From: an uncultured Bacteroidales bacterium
GTDB lineage: Bacteria; Bacteroidota; Bacteroidia; Bacteroidales; Muribaculaceae
Assembly: GCA_958418815.1 (NCBI GenBank)
Contig: CATZGB010000014.1
Span: forward strand, 3,919 to 67,918
Length of the DNA stretch: 64,000 nucleotides
Direction: 5' to 3'
This document shows positions 36,166-46,006 of the stretch, piece after piece. The notes beneath the pieces were generated by a model that saw only the letters and a list, made by a program, of their open reading frames with translations, did no database searches and was not told the DNA's origin. Numbering within the stretch: position 1 is the first letter of the stretch; the number at the start of each line of letters is the position of its first letter. A program made the position numbers and the translations under genes.

Positions 36166-37761
36166 TTGAGAATGATGAAACCTCAGATATTTCCATTTAT
36201 ACTGGCCGGGGTGGCGATGATGTCGTCATGCAGCGATTACGCGTATGATCCCGGCGAACCGTCGCCGGCCCGCGACCCGATGGAGTCGGCTGTCGATAAG
36301 GCGGTGACCATCAACCCCGCCATGACCTACCAGACTATTCAGGGCATAGGCGCGAGCGACTGCTGGATGGGCAACTGGGTGGGCCGCGACTGGACCGGCG
36401 CGCGTGAGGGTATTGCCCGGCTTATGTTCTCCCGTCAGATTGTCGACGGGCAGCCCCAGGGCATAGGCATGTCGATGTGGCGTGTCAATGCCGGGGCCGG
36501 ATCGGCCGAGCGTGGCGACAAGTCAGGTGTGCAGACCGTCCACCGCCGTGCCGAGAGCTTCCGTGGAGCCGACGGCGGATATGACTGGTCGAAATGCGCC
36601 GGACAGCAGTACTTCATGCGGCAGGCCCGCGAGATGGGCACCGAGAAGTTCGTGCTGTTCAGCAACAGTCCGCTGGTGGAGTACACCTACAACGGGCAGG
36701 CCCGCAACGACCGTGGCAACAAGTCAAACCTTATGCCATCATGTTATGGCAAATATGCCGATTATCTTGCCGACGTTACCCGTCATTTCACTGACGAGGG
36801 CTACAATATCACACATATCTCCCCGATCAATGAGCCAAACGTCAGCTGGAACGGCCATGACCAGGAAGGGTCGGCCTGGACCGTCGAGGAGGCCGCCCGT
36901 CTGACCCGAGAGCTTGACCGCGCCCTGGGCGAGCGTTCACTCTCCACCGGCAACCTGCTGGGCGAGGGTGACAGCTGGGACTGCTTCATCGGCGACAAAT
37001 GGACTTCCGGCGGAGCCCCGTCACATTTCTGGACCCCGGGTGATGCCGCTTACATAGGCGACCTCGAGCATGTTGCTCCGTTGTATTGCTGTCACAGCTA
37101 CTGGACCGACACGGCCTGGGACACCCAGCGCAATGTGCGCGGGCAGGTGGATGACATGGCCCGGCGATATGGCCTGGAGGTATGGCAGAGCGAATGGTGC
37201 ATGCTGGGTGACGACATCCCCAAGGATGAGTTCCCCGGCCATGCGGCGGCTTCAGATATGGACCGTGCGTTACACATGACCAAGGTGATGCACAATGACT
37301 TCACTGTCGCCAATGTCAGCTCGTGGTGCTACTGGGTGGCCATGGATGCCCCTTATGAGCAGAACGGCAACCGTTGGCTGCTGATTTACCTCAACCTGGC
37401 CGGTGACAGCGTCTTTGATGGAGAGGGCACATACGCGGCCTCCTCAAATCTCTGGGCACTGGGGAATTTCAGCCTCTTTGTGCGTCCCGGATTCAAGCGC
37501 GTCGACCTCGCGACCAAGGAGAGCAAGAATTTCTTCGGCTCGGCTTACATCTCACCCGACGGACGTCGTCTGGTGGCGGTCTACACCAATATGGGCAACA
37601 AGCCGGTGAGACTTGCCGTGTCGGCTGAGGGGTGGGCTGACGCGTCGGTGAGCATGTTCACCACTTCCGCGTCAAAGAACCTCGCCGGTGTGGCTCTGGA
37701 GAAGGGAGCGCAAGTGGTGCTTGATCCCCAGAGTGTGACAACTGTCGTGTATGATCTCTAA
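36166..37761 (+). CDS. GH30-family glycoside hydrolase lipoprotein, candidate endo-beta-1,6-galactanase
   Basis: 531 residues with lipobox GVAMMSSCSD (Cys 22). The GH30 TIM barrel starts at about residue 50 (QTIQGIGASDCWMGNW). The acid/base is Glu223 in ISPINEPNVSW and the nucleophile Glu343 in VWQSEWCML; a side beta domain closes the protein. GH30 includes endo-beta-1,6-galactanases, glucosylceramidases and xylanases. The arrangement of the two Glu motifs and the galactan context favour a galactanase, perhaps acting on beta-1,6 side chains. Substrate is inference. The GH2 gene begins within its last codons. Confidence 0.8.
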   Translation: MRMMKPQIFPFILAGVAMMSSCSDYAYDPGEPSPARDPMESAVDKAVTINPAMTYQTIQGIGASDCWMGNWVGRDWTGAREGIARLMFSRQIVDGQPQGIGMSMWRVNAGAGSAERGDKSGVQTVHRRAESFRGADGGYDWSKCAGQQYFMRQAREMGTEKFVLFSNSPLVEYTYNGQARNDRGNKSNLMPSCYGKYADYLADVTRHFTDEGYNITHISPINEPNVSWNGHDQEGSAWTVEEAARLTRELDRALGERSLSTGNLLGEGDSWDCFIGDKWTSGGAPSHFWTPGDAAYIGDLEHVAPLYCCHSYWTDTAWDTQRNVRGQVDDMARRYGLEVWQSEWCMLGDDIPKDEFPGHAAASDMDRALHMTKVMHNDFTVANVSSWCYWVAMDAPYEQNGNRWLLIYLNLAGDSVFDGEGTYAASSNLWALGNFSLFVRPGFKRVDLATKESKNFFGSAYISPDGRRLVAVYTNMGNKPVRLAVSAEGWADASVSMFTTSASKNLAGVALEKGAQVVLDPQSVTTVVYDL

Positions 37762-40216
37762 CATTATGTCGATGATGAAACATAATTTGAAATTAGATAC
37801 CTGTCGCCTCGCAGCTGCCGTCGGCATGCTGCTGGGCCTGTCACAGGCCGGGAGCGCTCAGCTCTCGACGGGTGTGGCGGAAAACTTCAACAAGGGATGG
37901 GTCTTTTCCCTTGATTGTGACTCCGTCGCCCCGTCGGCTCCCGGCTTCGACGACTCGTCGTGGCGCAGCCTGTCTGTGCCCCATGACTGGAGCATCGAGA
38001 AGCTTCCCTCGCCGAGCCTCAACGCCTGCACCGGATTCTTCCCCGGAGGTCTGGGCTGGTATCGCAAGCATTTCACTGTCAACGATTCCCTGCCGGTACA
38101 CTATGTCTACTTCGAGGGGGTCTACAACCGCAGCGAGGTGTATGTCAACGGCCAGTTGGTCGGGAAGCGTCCCAATGGATACATCTCATTCTATTATGAC
38201 ATTTCCCCTTATCTCAAGGAAGGGGAGAATCTGATTGCCGTCAAGGTCGACCACACCAGGGAGGCTGATTCCCGCTGGTATACGGGCTCGGGCATCTACC
38301 GTGATGTCTATCTCGTCCATTCGGCCGCCACCCATCTCGCCCCATGGGGGGTAGGGTGGACCGCTTCCACCATCACACCTAAGGCTGCCACAGTGGATGT
38401 CACATTCGAGACCCTCTCGCCCGACAGCAAGCCGGTCAAGGTGAAAGCCACTCTGACCGACTCCGAGGGACGAGTCGTGGCCCGTGGAAACGCCTCTTCA
38501 AAAGGTGGCGAGAAAGGAAGCCTGAAACTCAAGCTCGCGAATCCCCGTCTTTGGGACATTGATTCTCCGGAGCTGTACAAGCTTGATGTGGAGCTGCTGG
38601 CCGATGGAAAGAAAATCGACGCGACATCATGCAATGTGGGGCTGCGCACATTGAAGTTCGACCCCGACAAGGGTTTCTTCCTCAACGGGCGCAACACCAA
38701 GGTGAAAGGTGTCTGTCTCCACCATGACGCCGGTGTCCTTGGCTCGGTGGTACCCCGGGAGGTGTGGAAGCGCAAGCTGAAGAACCTCAAGGAAATCGGT
38801 GTCAACGCCATCCGTATGAGCCACAATCCCCAGGCTCCGGTGGTCTACGACCTTTGCGATGAGCTGGGCCTGTTGGTTATGGATGAGGCGAGCGACGAAT
38901 GGGAATTTCCCAAACGCAAATGGGTGACCGGATGGAATGTCGGCACTCCGAAGTTCGAGGGAAGCTATGACTTCTTCAACGAATGGATAGAGCGGGATGT
39001 CGCCGACATGGTCAGACGCGACCGCAACCATCCAAGTGTGGCGTTCTGGAGCATCGGGAATGAGGTCGATTACCCCAATGATCCCTATTCCCACCCGATT
39101 CTCGACCACGCGGGAGGCATCAACCAGCCCAATTTCGGCGGTTACGACCCGACGGCTCCGTCGGCGATGCGTATCGGAGAGATTGCCGAGCGTCTTGCTC
39201 CGATAGTGCGGGCCATCGATTCAAGCCGTCCGGTGACAGGCGCGTTGGCCGGTGTGGTGATGTCAAACCAGACAGCCTATCCCGGCGCGGTGGACATCGT
39301 CGGCTATAACTACACCGAGGACCGTTATGACATTGACCATAAGACATATCCCGACCGTGTGATTTACGGCAGCGAGAACATCCACAGTTATTGGGCCTGG
39401 GAGGCTGTCAAGGACAATGACCATATTTTCGGACAGTTTCTGTGGACCGGCACCGATTATCTCGGTGAGTCAAACCCGTGGCCTTCACGAGGCCTTGGCA
39501 CAGGTCTGCTTGATTTCGGAAGTTTCCTCAAGCCGCGTGGCAAATTCCGCGCGTCGCTCTGGAGCGACACTCCTGTGGCATATCTCGGCGCATATCCCAT
39601 ATCAGAGGGGAAAGATGCCGGATATTCGATAGACGCACCTGAAATCTGGGATTTCGAGGATGGCCGCCCTGTAAGGGTTGTGTGCTACACCAATTGCCCG
39701 TCGGCCCGGCTGCTGCTCAACGGTAAGCCCCTCGCGACAGCGACAGCCGCTGACATGAAAGAGGGAATGATGGCGTGGGATATCCCATTCTCGGCAGGCG
39801 AGCTAAAGGTGGAGGCCCTTGACGGCAATGGAGATGTCGCCGCCACAGATCGCCTGCTGACAACAGGCCGCCCCTACGCGTTGCGGGTGAGCGCCGACAC
39901 AGACCGCCTTGATGAAAGCTGCCCCCTGGCCCATGTGACCGTGGAGGTGGTCGATGAGAATGGTGTGAGGATTCCGCTGGCCGACAACATGGTCAAGTGT
40001 GAGGTGGAGTCGGGTGTGCTGCTCGGACTCGAAGGAACCGGCAACACAGACATGAGCCATCCGCGAGCCACCGAGCGCCGGGCCGACAATGGCCGCGTGC
40101 TTGCTTATGTCGGCCGTGGCGAGTCTGACGCGCCGGTCAAAGTGAAATTCACCTCCCCTCTGCTCAAACCGGCCGTGATTGAGTTTGTCCCCGGTATGAG
40201 CGCGCAAGCCAAATGA
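37751..40216 (+). CDS. GH2-family beta-galactosidase
   Basis: Up to 821 residues. The ATG at 37751 overlaps the GH30 stop; an ATG at 37766 (MSMMKHN) is equally possible and gives the same signal peptide (AAAVGMLLGLSQAGSAQ). Domains in order are the sugar-binding jelly roll (45-195), the immunoglobulin-like domain (200-300), the catalytic barrel (305-590) and C-terminal beta domains. The acid/base is Glu438 in FWSIGNEVDYP and the nucleophile Glu542 in IYGSENIHSY. A secreted exo-beta-galactosidase would trim imported galacto-oligosaccharides to galactose, probably in the periplasm since no lipobox is present. Confidence 0.88.
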   Translation: MISNIMSMMKHNLKLDTCRLAAAVGMLLGLSQAGSAQLSTGVAENFNKGWVFSLDCDSVAPSAPGFDDSSWRSLSVPHDWSIEKLPSPSLNACTGFFPGGLGWYRKHFTVNDSLPVHYVYFEGVYNRSEVYVNGQLVGKRPNGYISFYYDISPYLKEGENLIAVKVDHTREADSRWYTGSGIYRDVYLVHSAATHLAPWGVGWTASTITPKAATVDVTFETLSPDSKPVKVKATLTDSEGRVVARGNASSKGGEKGSLKLKLANPRLWDIDSPELYKLDVELLADGKKIDATSCNVGLRTLKFDPDKGFFLNGRNTKVKGVCLHHDAGVLGSVVPREVWKRKLKNLKEIGVNAIRMSHNPQAPVVYDLCDELGLLVMDEASDEWEFPKRKWVTGWNVGTPKFEGSYDFFNEWIERDVADMVRRDRNHPSVAFWSIGNEVDYPNDPYSHPILDHAGGINQPNFGGYDPTAPSAMRIGEIAERLAPIVRAIDSSRPVTGALAGVVMSNQTAYPGAVDIVGYNYTEDRYDIDHKTYPDRVIYGSENIHSYWAWEAVKDNDHIFGQFLWTGTDYLGESNPWPSRGLGTGLLDFGSFLKPRGKFRASLWSDTPVAYLGAYPISEGKDAGYSIDAPEIWDFEDGRPVRVVCYTNCPSARLLLNGKPLATATAADMKEGMMAWDIPFSAGELKVEALDGNGDVAATDRLLTTGRPYALRVSADTDRLDESCPLAHVTVEVVDENGVRIPLADNMVKCEVESGVLLGLEGTGNTDMSHPRATERRADNGRVLAYVGRGESDAPVKVKFTSPLLKPAVIEFVPGMSAQAK

Positions 40217-40260
40217 CAAGTCATATATTAATAACCAATCAATAGACATACCATATCGCG

Positions 40261-41139
40261 ATGAAAAAAATACTGTTATTCACGGCTGGGGTGTTCGCGG
40301 CGCTTGTGATGCGTGCCGAAGTTGCCCAGACGTTATATCTGATCGGAGAACCCGCTGGGGGATGGGACACATCCAAGGGACTTGAAATGACCAAGACCGC
40401 CGACGGTGTCTTTGAAATCAACGTTGACCTCGGAGGAAAGAACAGTTTCGGCTTCGTCAAGAACATCGGCGGTGACTGGGACGCTTTCAACTCATGCCGT
40501 TACACTCCGGCGGCGGCCAGCACTGTGCCGCAGATGGGGGAGAACGAGATGTTCTACACCGGCGACACCACAGACTATTCCTGGGACCTCGATGCCGGAA
40601 AATATCATTTCAAGGTCGACACCAACACCATGAAATTCATCCTGAGCGAGTCAACAGGTGGCGGAGGCGACGACCCCACTCCTCCCGTGGTCAAGGATGA
40701 CCTCTTCTTTGTCGGCGAGGTGAACGACTGGCAGTTCCTTGACGAGTACAAGATGAGCGTTGAGGGTGATATCTACACCTACACCACTGGTGTGATACGT
40801 GGCGGCATATCCTTCAAGCTCTCTGACAGGAACTGGAAGAACGCCTACACCACCCGCGACTACAACATGACCACCGGCAAGACCTATGATGTGGTCACCG
40901 GCGACGGACTTGACAATATGGCTTTCGCCTGTGACATCGAAGATGCCGAACTGGTCCTCGATGTCGAGAACAGGAAACTTTCAGTCCGTGGCACTGCCGG
41001 GGTCGACAATGTGTCGGCCGACTTCGATGATGCCCCGGCTGAGTACTTCTCCCTCTCCGGAGTGAAGACCGCCAATCCTGGCCCCGGCCTCTACATAGTC
41101 CGCCGTGGCGCGAATGTGACCAAGGAGTATATTCGCTGA
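40261..41139 (+). CDS. Secreted SusE/F-like two-module protein with C-terminal sorting-type tail
   Basis: 292 residues. The signal peptide (LLFTAGVFAALVMRA) has no lipobox Cys. Two starch-binding-like beta modules follow, about 22-131 (TLYLIGEPAGGWDTSKG) and 145-250 (LFFVGEVNDWQFLDEYKMS), joined by a GGGGDDPTPPVV linker. The last 35 residues (AEYFSLSGVKTANPG, GLYIVRRGANVTKEYIR) resemble the short C-terminal domain used by type IX secretion in Bacteroidetes. The same pattern ends the next gene's product. It likely binds galactan or oligosaccharides at or beyond the surface. A hairpin terminator follows at 41150-41180. Confidence 0.65.
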   Translation: MKKILLFTAGVFAALVMRAEVAQTLYLIGEPAGGWDTSKGLEMTKTADGVFEINVDLGGKNSFGFVKNIGGDWDAFNSCRYTPAAASTVPQMGENEMFYTGDTTDYSWDLDAGKYHFKVDTNTMKFILSESTGGGGDDPTPPVVKDDLFFVGEVNDWQFLDEYKMSVEGDIYTYTTGVIRGGISFKLSDRNWKNAYTTRDYNMTTGKTYDVVTGDGLDNMAFACDIEDAELVLDVENRKLSVRGTAGVDNVSADFDDAPAEYFSLSGVKTANPGPGLYIVRRGANVTKEYIR

Positions 41140-41149
41140 ACCTGCTTCG

Positions 41150-41189
41150 CCGGCCTGCGGACAGCATTCCCGCAGGCCGGTTTTATTTT
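41150..41189 (+). terminator. Intra-locus hairpin terminator before the large GH53 gene
   Basis: 11-bp arms CCGGCCTGCGG (41150-41160) and CCGCAGGCCGG (41170-41180), loop of 9, then TTTTATTTT. It lies between the SusE/F-like gene and the GH53 gene, so the latter either has its own promoter or depends on read-through. Confidence 0.75.
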
Positions 41190-41235
41190 GCCATACTAAC
41201 CACACTAATCACACTATAATCAAACTTAACCTTAC

Positions 41236-44200
41236 ATGAAACAGAACTTCATAGTGCTGTTGTTGCTATTCACGTCCTTATGGCAGGTGAAAGCGGCCCG
41301 CACTTACGCCGGAGGAGATATTTCACTGTTGCCTCTGTATGAGCAGATACAGTCGAAATATTACGATTATGACGGCAACCCGATTGATGATGTCGTGAAA
41401 TTTTATGCCGATGAGGGCATGAACCTTATGAGGGTGCGCCTCATGGTCAACCCAAGCGCCTTCCCCGGCTCCAATTCGTATGGCGGCAATCCACAGTGGC
41501 TGGGATATGATCCCAATTGCTGCCAGACTCTTGATTACATTCTGCCTATCTGCCGCCGCGTAAAGGAGGCCGGGATGGATCTGCTGCTTGATTTCCATTA
41601 CACGGATTACTGGGCCGATCCCTATCACCAGTGGACCCCGGAAGACTGGAAATACCTTGATGACAATGGCCTGGCCAACAAATTGTATGAATACACACGC
41701 GAGTCTCTGATATGGCTTCGCGACCGCGGTGTGGTGCCCGACATGATTCAGACCGGAAATGAAATCAGTTTCGGTATGTTGTGGGGCCCTGCCGGCACGG
41801 CTGAGGGAGACCTCAAGAAAGCTACCGGTGAGAATGACCGCAGCTGTTGGGAACGGCTGACCAAGATGCTCAAGGAGGCCGGACGGGCCTGCCGCGAAAT
41901 CTGTCCCCAGGCCCAGATTGTGTTGCATACCGAGCAGATTACCAACCACTGGAATCTCTGGAACTTCTACCGTTGGATGGGTGAGTTCGGAGTAGACTAC
42001 GACATAATCGGTCTGAGCTATTACCCCTATTGGCATGTCGATGTCGACAAGGCCGAGGAGGAGATAGCCGACCTTGAGATATGTTTCCCTGACAAGAAGA
42101 TATGGATAGTGGAGTTCAATTGGCCGTATGGCTGGGAGGCAGACGGCCAAAACGCGCTGTATGAGAAATATCCCCACACTCCTGACGGCCAAGTGAAAAT
42201 CACGCAGGCTGTGATTGACATGCTCAACCGCCATGGCAACGCTAACGGGCTTATCTGGTGGTGGCCCGAATTCAACAAAAAGGATTATGTGAAATATGAC
42301 GGCGAGACGTGGGACGGCTGGTACAGCTCTCCGCTTTTCGACTCGAATGACGGTCGCGCCCTCCCCGCCACACGGACTCTGGCCGCATATGCCCAGCCTG
42401 AGACGGTTTATTTCACCAATGTCCCCGCGAGCTGGACATCAGTGGGGCTTTACGCCTGGACCGATGGTGACAACGTTAATGAAGGTGGATGGCCCGGCAA
42501 CGAGGTTGTACTGACCGACATGACTTACAAAGGTAAACCTGTATGGAAATACACATTCTCAGGCCATGCCCACAAATACATCATTCTCAACAACCGCCAT
42601 CTCGACGGCAATGGCAACTGGGTGTCGACCGACCAGACGCTGAACCTTGATTTCGAGGATGGCGCGATATACTGGCTCAGCGACTGGCGCGTGTCTGACG
42701 GAGGTCAATGGAAATATGAGGCATGGAAACAGGATGCCGGCGCGTCGACCGATGCCCCCTGTGTTTATCTGACCAATATACCCGAGGGCTGGGACAATGT
42801 CTGCCTCAGCGCGTGGGCCAATATTGGAGGCTCTGATGTCAATGAGGTGGATGGCGTGCCCCTTGAACTTACCGATCTCAAATACAATGGTAAGTCGGTG
42901 TATAAGTACACTTTCTATGGCGACCGTCACGATTATCTGCTTTTCCACAACCGTCCCGGTGGCAACTGGGATTCCAACGCGCAGGCTATGGCCAGGCCGT
43001 TTGTGAATGGCGCGCTGTATATCCTCTCCGACACGAAGAATGGCGAGAGCGGCTATAAATATTCCGCCCCTTACATCCTTTCGCCCGGATTCGACGGCGC
43101 GTCGCAGGGCGCTGATTACCTTTATCTGTTTGGCAACATAAAGGGCAATGAAGACTGGAATGGCGGACGCGATGCGCTGAAGGCTGTCCGCAACAGCCAG
43201 GGGGCATATGTGTTCAGGCTCTCCAGCGAGTCTGAGTGCTGGTTCAGAATCCGCACAGAGTGGAACGAGTATGGTCCAAAAGACAATATCGACCGGGATG
43301 TGTATATGTATGACAACGAGTTGGCCACACAGGCTGATGGCACTGCCGCTTTCCATATCCCGGCTGGCTCATACACCATCACTGCTGAATGGCGCGACAA
43401 TGGGTATATGCTCAGCATCGGGGAACTGAAGACCCCCGTAGCCTATCCCGACCTGTATATCATGTCGGATGTGCAGGGCTGGAACGCCTCTGCTGACCGT
43501 TGCCTCGAACACAAGGGCAACGGGGTCTATGTCTATACCTTCGCCCATGGAATCCCCCAAGGGAGCTATTTCAAGGTTTCAACCGCCGACTGGAACCTCT
43601 CATTCTCGGCCAACAGGGGGATTCTCCCCAACCACACATACATGTGTGACGAGAACAACCGCTCAGGCAGCAACATGAGCATCCCCGAGGATATCCCCGC
43701 TCCGGCTGAGGTCATCTTTGACTACAACAACAATAGTTTCCGCATCAACGCTCCAAACTACACCAGCGTCACCGACCGCAGCAACCGACTGTATATCCAT
43801 TTCGGGCAGAACCGCAGGTATGGCGGAAACCAGGATGTCACTCCGCGTGTGAGGCTGTATGACACCACATGCTTCCTCAACCCCTCCGACGATGAGTTGA
43901 GAGGCGCCGAGACCTTCGAACTGAAACGGGTTGACCCCTCTGATCTTACATATGACCTCTGGTATTATGAATTGACTGATGACCAGATGAACTGGGCCGA
44001 GGATGCGACATTCTTCTTCGAGAAGCCTGACGGCTCGCTTGAGAAATACACTTGCGGACGTCATGTCAACGGAGATGACTTCAACTGGGATTTCCAGAAC
44101 TGGCGCAAGTATATCTATTACACCGATGTGGCCGACAATTACAATGCCAAGGCCGCCCAGTCATATATCACATGGGAGGAACTTTCTCCTGTGCGCGACA

Positions 44201-45876
44201 ATGACAAGACCGACCTCTACATTGTCGGCGAGGGGCTGCAGCGCCTGGCTCCGGTCACTCCTGGCACTACCGGTTGGGACCGTATCGTGGATGAGACGAT
44301 ATTCTCCTCTCCGGCCACAATGAATGTGTTCTATGTCGAGGACCTTACCGCCCATGAGCTTACAAAGAGCTATGTCCTTGATTCAGACGAGGTAAACGAG
44401 GGTGCTAAGTTCAAGATGTCATGGCTTTATCCTTGGAAACGCTGGATTGACTCCGGAAAGTCGGGAGGTGACATCCGCCAGCAGCGCGCATGGGCCACTT
44501 TCAACCTCGGTATCGTCGGATTCAGCCTCATGCGTGCCACCGAGAAGGATATCGAATTGAAATATGGTGTCACCAAGACCAACCGTGAGGTGTATTTCAA
44601 ATCTTCCGAGACATTCCCCTGCAACAACTTCAACCAGTATGACTGGTTTGTGGAAAAGAAGTTCCTCGGCGACGTGAAGTTTACTCTCGTGGTCGATCTC
44701 GACAAGGAATGCTACTCTGCCACATTGCTCCCGTTCGTGCCGCATCCCAACGCCAAAACCACTGATGTCTCCTTGTCGACAGGCTTCTTTGATTCATACG
44801 AGGCGGCCACCGGGATATTGGGGGCGACAACTCCCGAATTCAAGGGGACTGAGGTCAACGGGCCGGTCAAGTATATGAAATACAATATGGCCACAGCGTC
44901 TGTCGATGTTCAGGCCCCCAACAGCTCCACCATACAGCAGTCGGGCTACTCGGTTGGCTACGAGCTGTACTGGAACCGCGAGATGAGCACTGTCTATTCC
45001 GGGAATCCCGGGATGATTTCCCTGTCGGGAATCCCGGTAAAGGATGACGGACATCTCGGCGTGCGCGCCAAATACACTGACAATGAGACCGGATTCACCT
45101 TCCACTCGAAATACTCCGAAGATGATGTCAAGGTCAACCTCCAGGTGGGAGTGCCTGAAATCAAAGAACCGGTCTCCAAATTCTACACCAATGGCAAGGA
45201 ATATGACAGCAACTTCACATTCGGTGCGTATATGAACGTCCCGGTGGAGAATGCGACCACGCTCAACTGGTATGCCGATTTCGAGGTCACCCCGAGAGAC
45301 TGGACCGATTACAACGGCCTGTCGAAAGGGGGAGAGCTCATCCACAGTTCCCATCGAGTGTTCTCCGATCTTGACGGCTATGCATTCCAGGCACTTGATG
45401 GTTGGAATATGTGGAATGAAGGCGATGTGTTTGGTGAAAGCCACGACTGGTCGCATATGCTCAGTGTGCCAGGCACATACTGGCCCATATATCTCCCCGA
45501 GGTAAAATATTTTGAATACAAGGACGGTTACACCGATGCGGAGACGACTACCATATTGGATATGGGTGTGGACGCGATATATCCATTCATTGTCGACCGT
45601 AATCCTGTGCCCGTAGTCTCCGGACGGGATATGGCACCTCTCTCCGCGCAGCAGAAAGCCGGAGATTACAGTCTCGAATTTGTGCGTTCATCAGCCTCCA
45701 GGTCCATCACTCTTGACCGTCAGGTGATTTCGGGCATAGAGGGTGTCGGGGCGGAGGCTTCCACCCAAGAAGTCCGCTACTTCAACCTCCAGGGCATCGA
45801 GATGCGCGGCGAGCTGACCCCGGGTGTCTATATCAGGCAACAGGGGACGTCGGCCACGAAGGTGGTTGTCAGATGA
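41236..45876 (+). CDS. Multimodular GH53 endo-beta-1,4-galactanase with C-terminal sorting-type tail
   Basis: 1546 residues, far longer than a plain GH53 enzyme. Signal peptide to about residue 20, then the GH53 barrel (25-385). The acid/base is Glu176 in IQTGNEISFG and the nucleophile Glu293 in IWIVEFNWPY. Two similar starch-binding-like modules follow (about 390-495, VYFTNVPASWTSVGLYAW; 508-610, VYLTNIPEGWDNVCLSAW). Two SusE/F-type modules come next (626-732 and 737-843, LYIMSDVQGWNASADR). A long region I do not recognise (850-1510) precedes the tail VRYFNLQGIEMRGE ending TKVVVR. GH53 cuts beta-1,4-galactan and type I arabinogalactan. No lipobox is present, so release or type IX display is likelier than lipid anchoring. 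Confidence 0.85.
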   Translation: MKQNFIVLLLLFTSLWQVKAARTYAGGDISLLPLYEQIQSKYYDYDGNPIDDVVKFYADEGMNLMRVRLMVNPSAFPGSNSYGGNPQWLGYDPNCCQTLDYILPICRRVKEAGMDLLLDFHYTDYWADPYHQWTPEDWKYLDDNGLANKLYEYTRESLIWLRDRGVVPDMIQTGNEISFGMLWGPAGTAEGDLKKATGENDRSCWERLTKMLKEAGRACREICPQAQIVLHTEQITNHWNLWNFYRWMGEFGVDYDIIGLSYYPYWHVDVDKAEEEIADLEICFPDKKIWIVEFNWPYGWEADGQNALYEKYPHTPDGQVKITQAVIDMLNRHGNANGLIWWWPEFNKKDYVKYDGETWDGWYSSPLFDSNDGRALPATRTLAAYAQPETVYFTNVPASWTSVGLYAWTDGDNVNEGGWPGNEVVLTDMTYKGKPVWKYTFSGHAHKYIILNNRHLDGNGNWVSTDQTLNLDFEDGAIYWLSDWRVSDGGQWKYEAWKQDAGASTDAPCVYLTNIPEGWDNVCLSAWANIGGSDVNEVDGVPLELTDLKYNGKSVYKYTFYGDRHDYLLFHNRPGGNWDSNAQAMARPFVNGALYILSDTKNGESGYKYSAPYILSPGFDGASQGADYLYLFGNIKGNEDWNGGRDALKAVRNSQGAYVFRLSSESECWFRIRTEWNEYGPKDNIDRDVYMYDNELATQADGTAAFHIPAGSYTITAEWRDNGYMLSIGELKTPVAYPDLYIMSDVQGWNASADRCLEHKGNGVYVYTFAHGIPQGSYFKVSTADWNLSFSANRGILPNHTYMCDENNRSGSNMSIPEDIPAPAEVIFDYNNNSFRINAPNYTSVTDRSNRLYIHFGQNRRYGGNQDVTPRVRLYDTTCFLNPSDDELRGAETFELKRVDPSDLTYDLWYYELTDDQMNWAEDATFFFEKPDGSLEKYTCGRHVNGDDFNWDFQNWRKYIYYTDVADNYNAKAAQSYITWEELSPVRDNDKTDLYIVGEGLQRLAPVTPGTTGWDRIVDETIFSSPATMNVFYVEDLTAHELTKSYVLDSDEVNEGAKFKMSWLYPWKRWIDSGKSGGDIRQQRAWATFNLGIVGFSLMRATEKDIELKYGVTKTNREVYFKSSETFPCNNFNQYDWFVEKKFLGDVKFTLVVDLDKECYSATLLPFVPHPNAKTTDVSLSTGFFDSYEAATGILGATTPEFKGTEVNGPVKYMKYNMATASVDVQAPNSSTIQQSGYSVGYELYWNREMSTVYSGNPGMISLSGIPVKDDGHLGVRAKYTDNETGFTFHSKYSEDDVKVNLQVGVPEIKEPVSKFYTNGKEYDSNFTFGAYMNVPVENATTLNWYADFEVTPRDWTDYNGLSKGGELIHSSHRVFSDLDGYAFQALDGWNMWNEGDVFGESHDWSHMLSVPGTYWPIYLPEVKYFEYKDGYTDAETTTILDMGVDAIYPFIVDRNPVPVVSGRDMAPLSAQQKAGDYSLEFVRSSASRSITLDRQVISGIEGVGAEASTQEVRYFNLQGIEMRGELTPGVYIRQQGTSATKVVVR

Positions 45877-45927
45877 CTGCATTACCAATAGGAAATCCTG
45901 TATAAATCACACAAATCCTTAAACAAG

Positions 45928-45968
45928 ACGGGAGGCATCGCCTGGTTGCGGTGCCTCCCGTTTATTTC
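45928..45968 (+). terminator. Terminator after the GH53 gene
   Basis: ACGGGAGGCA (45928-45937) pairs with TGCCTCCCGT (45952-45961), extended inward by TCGC/GCGG pairing, followed by TTTATTT. It closes the PUL transcript. Confidence 0.8.
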
Positions 45969-46006
45969 ATTGTCTGAGAGCGATGTGCTCCTCTGTGGCA
46001 GGGTGA

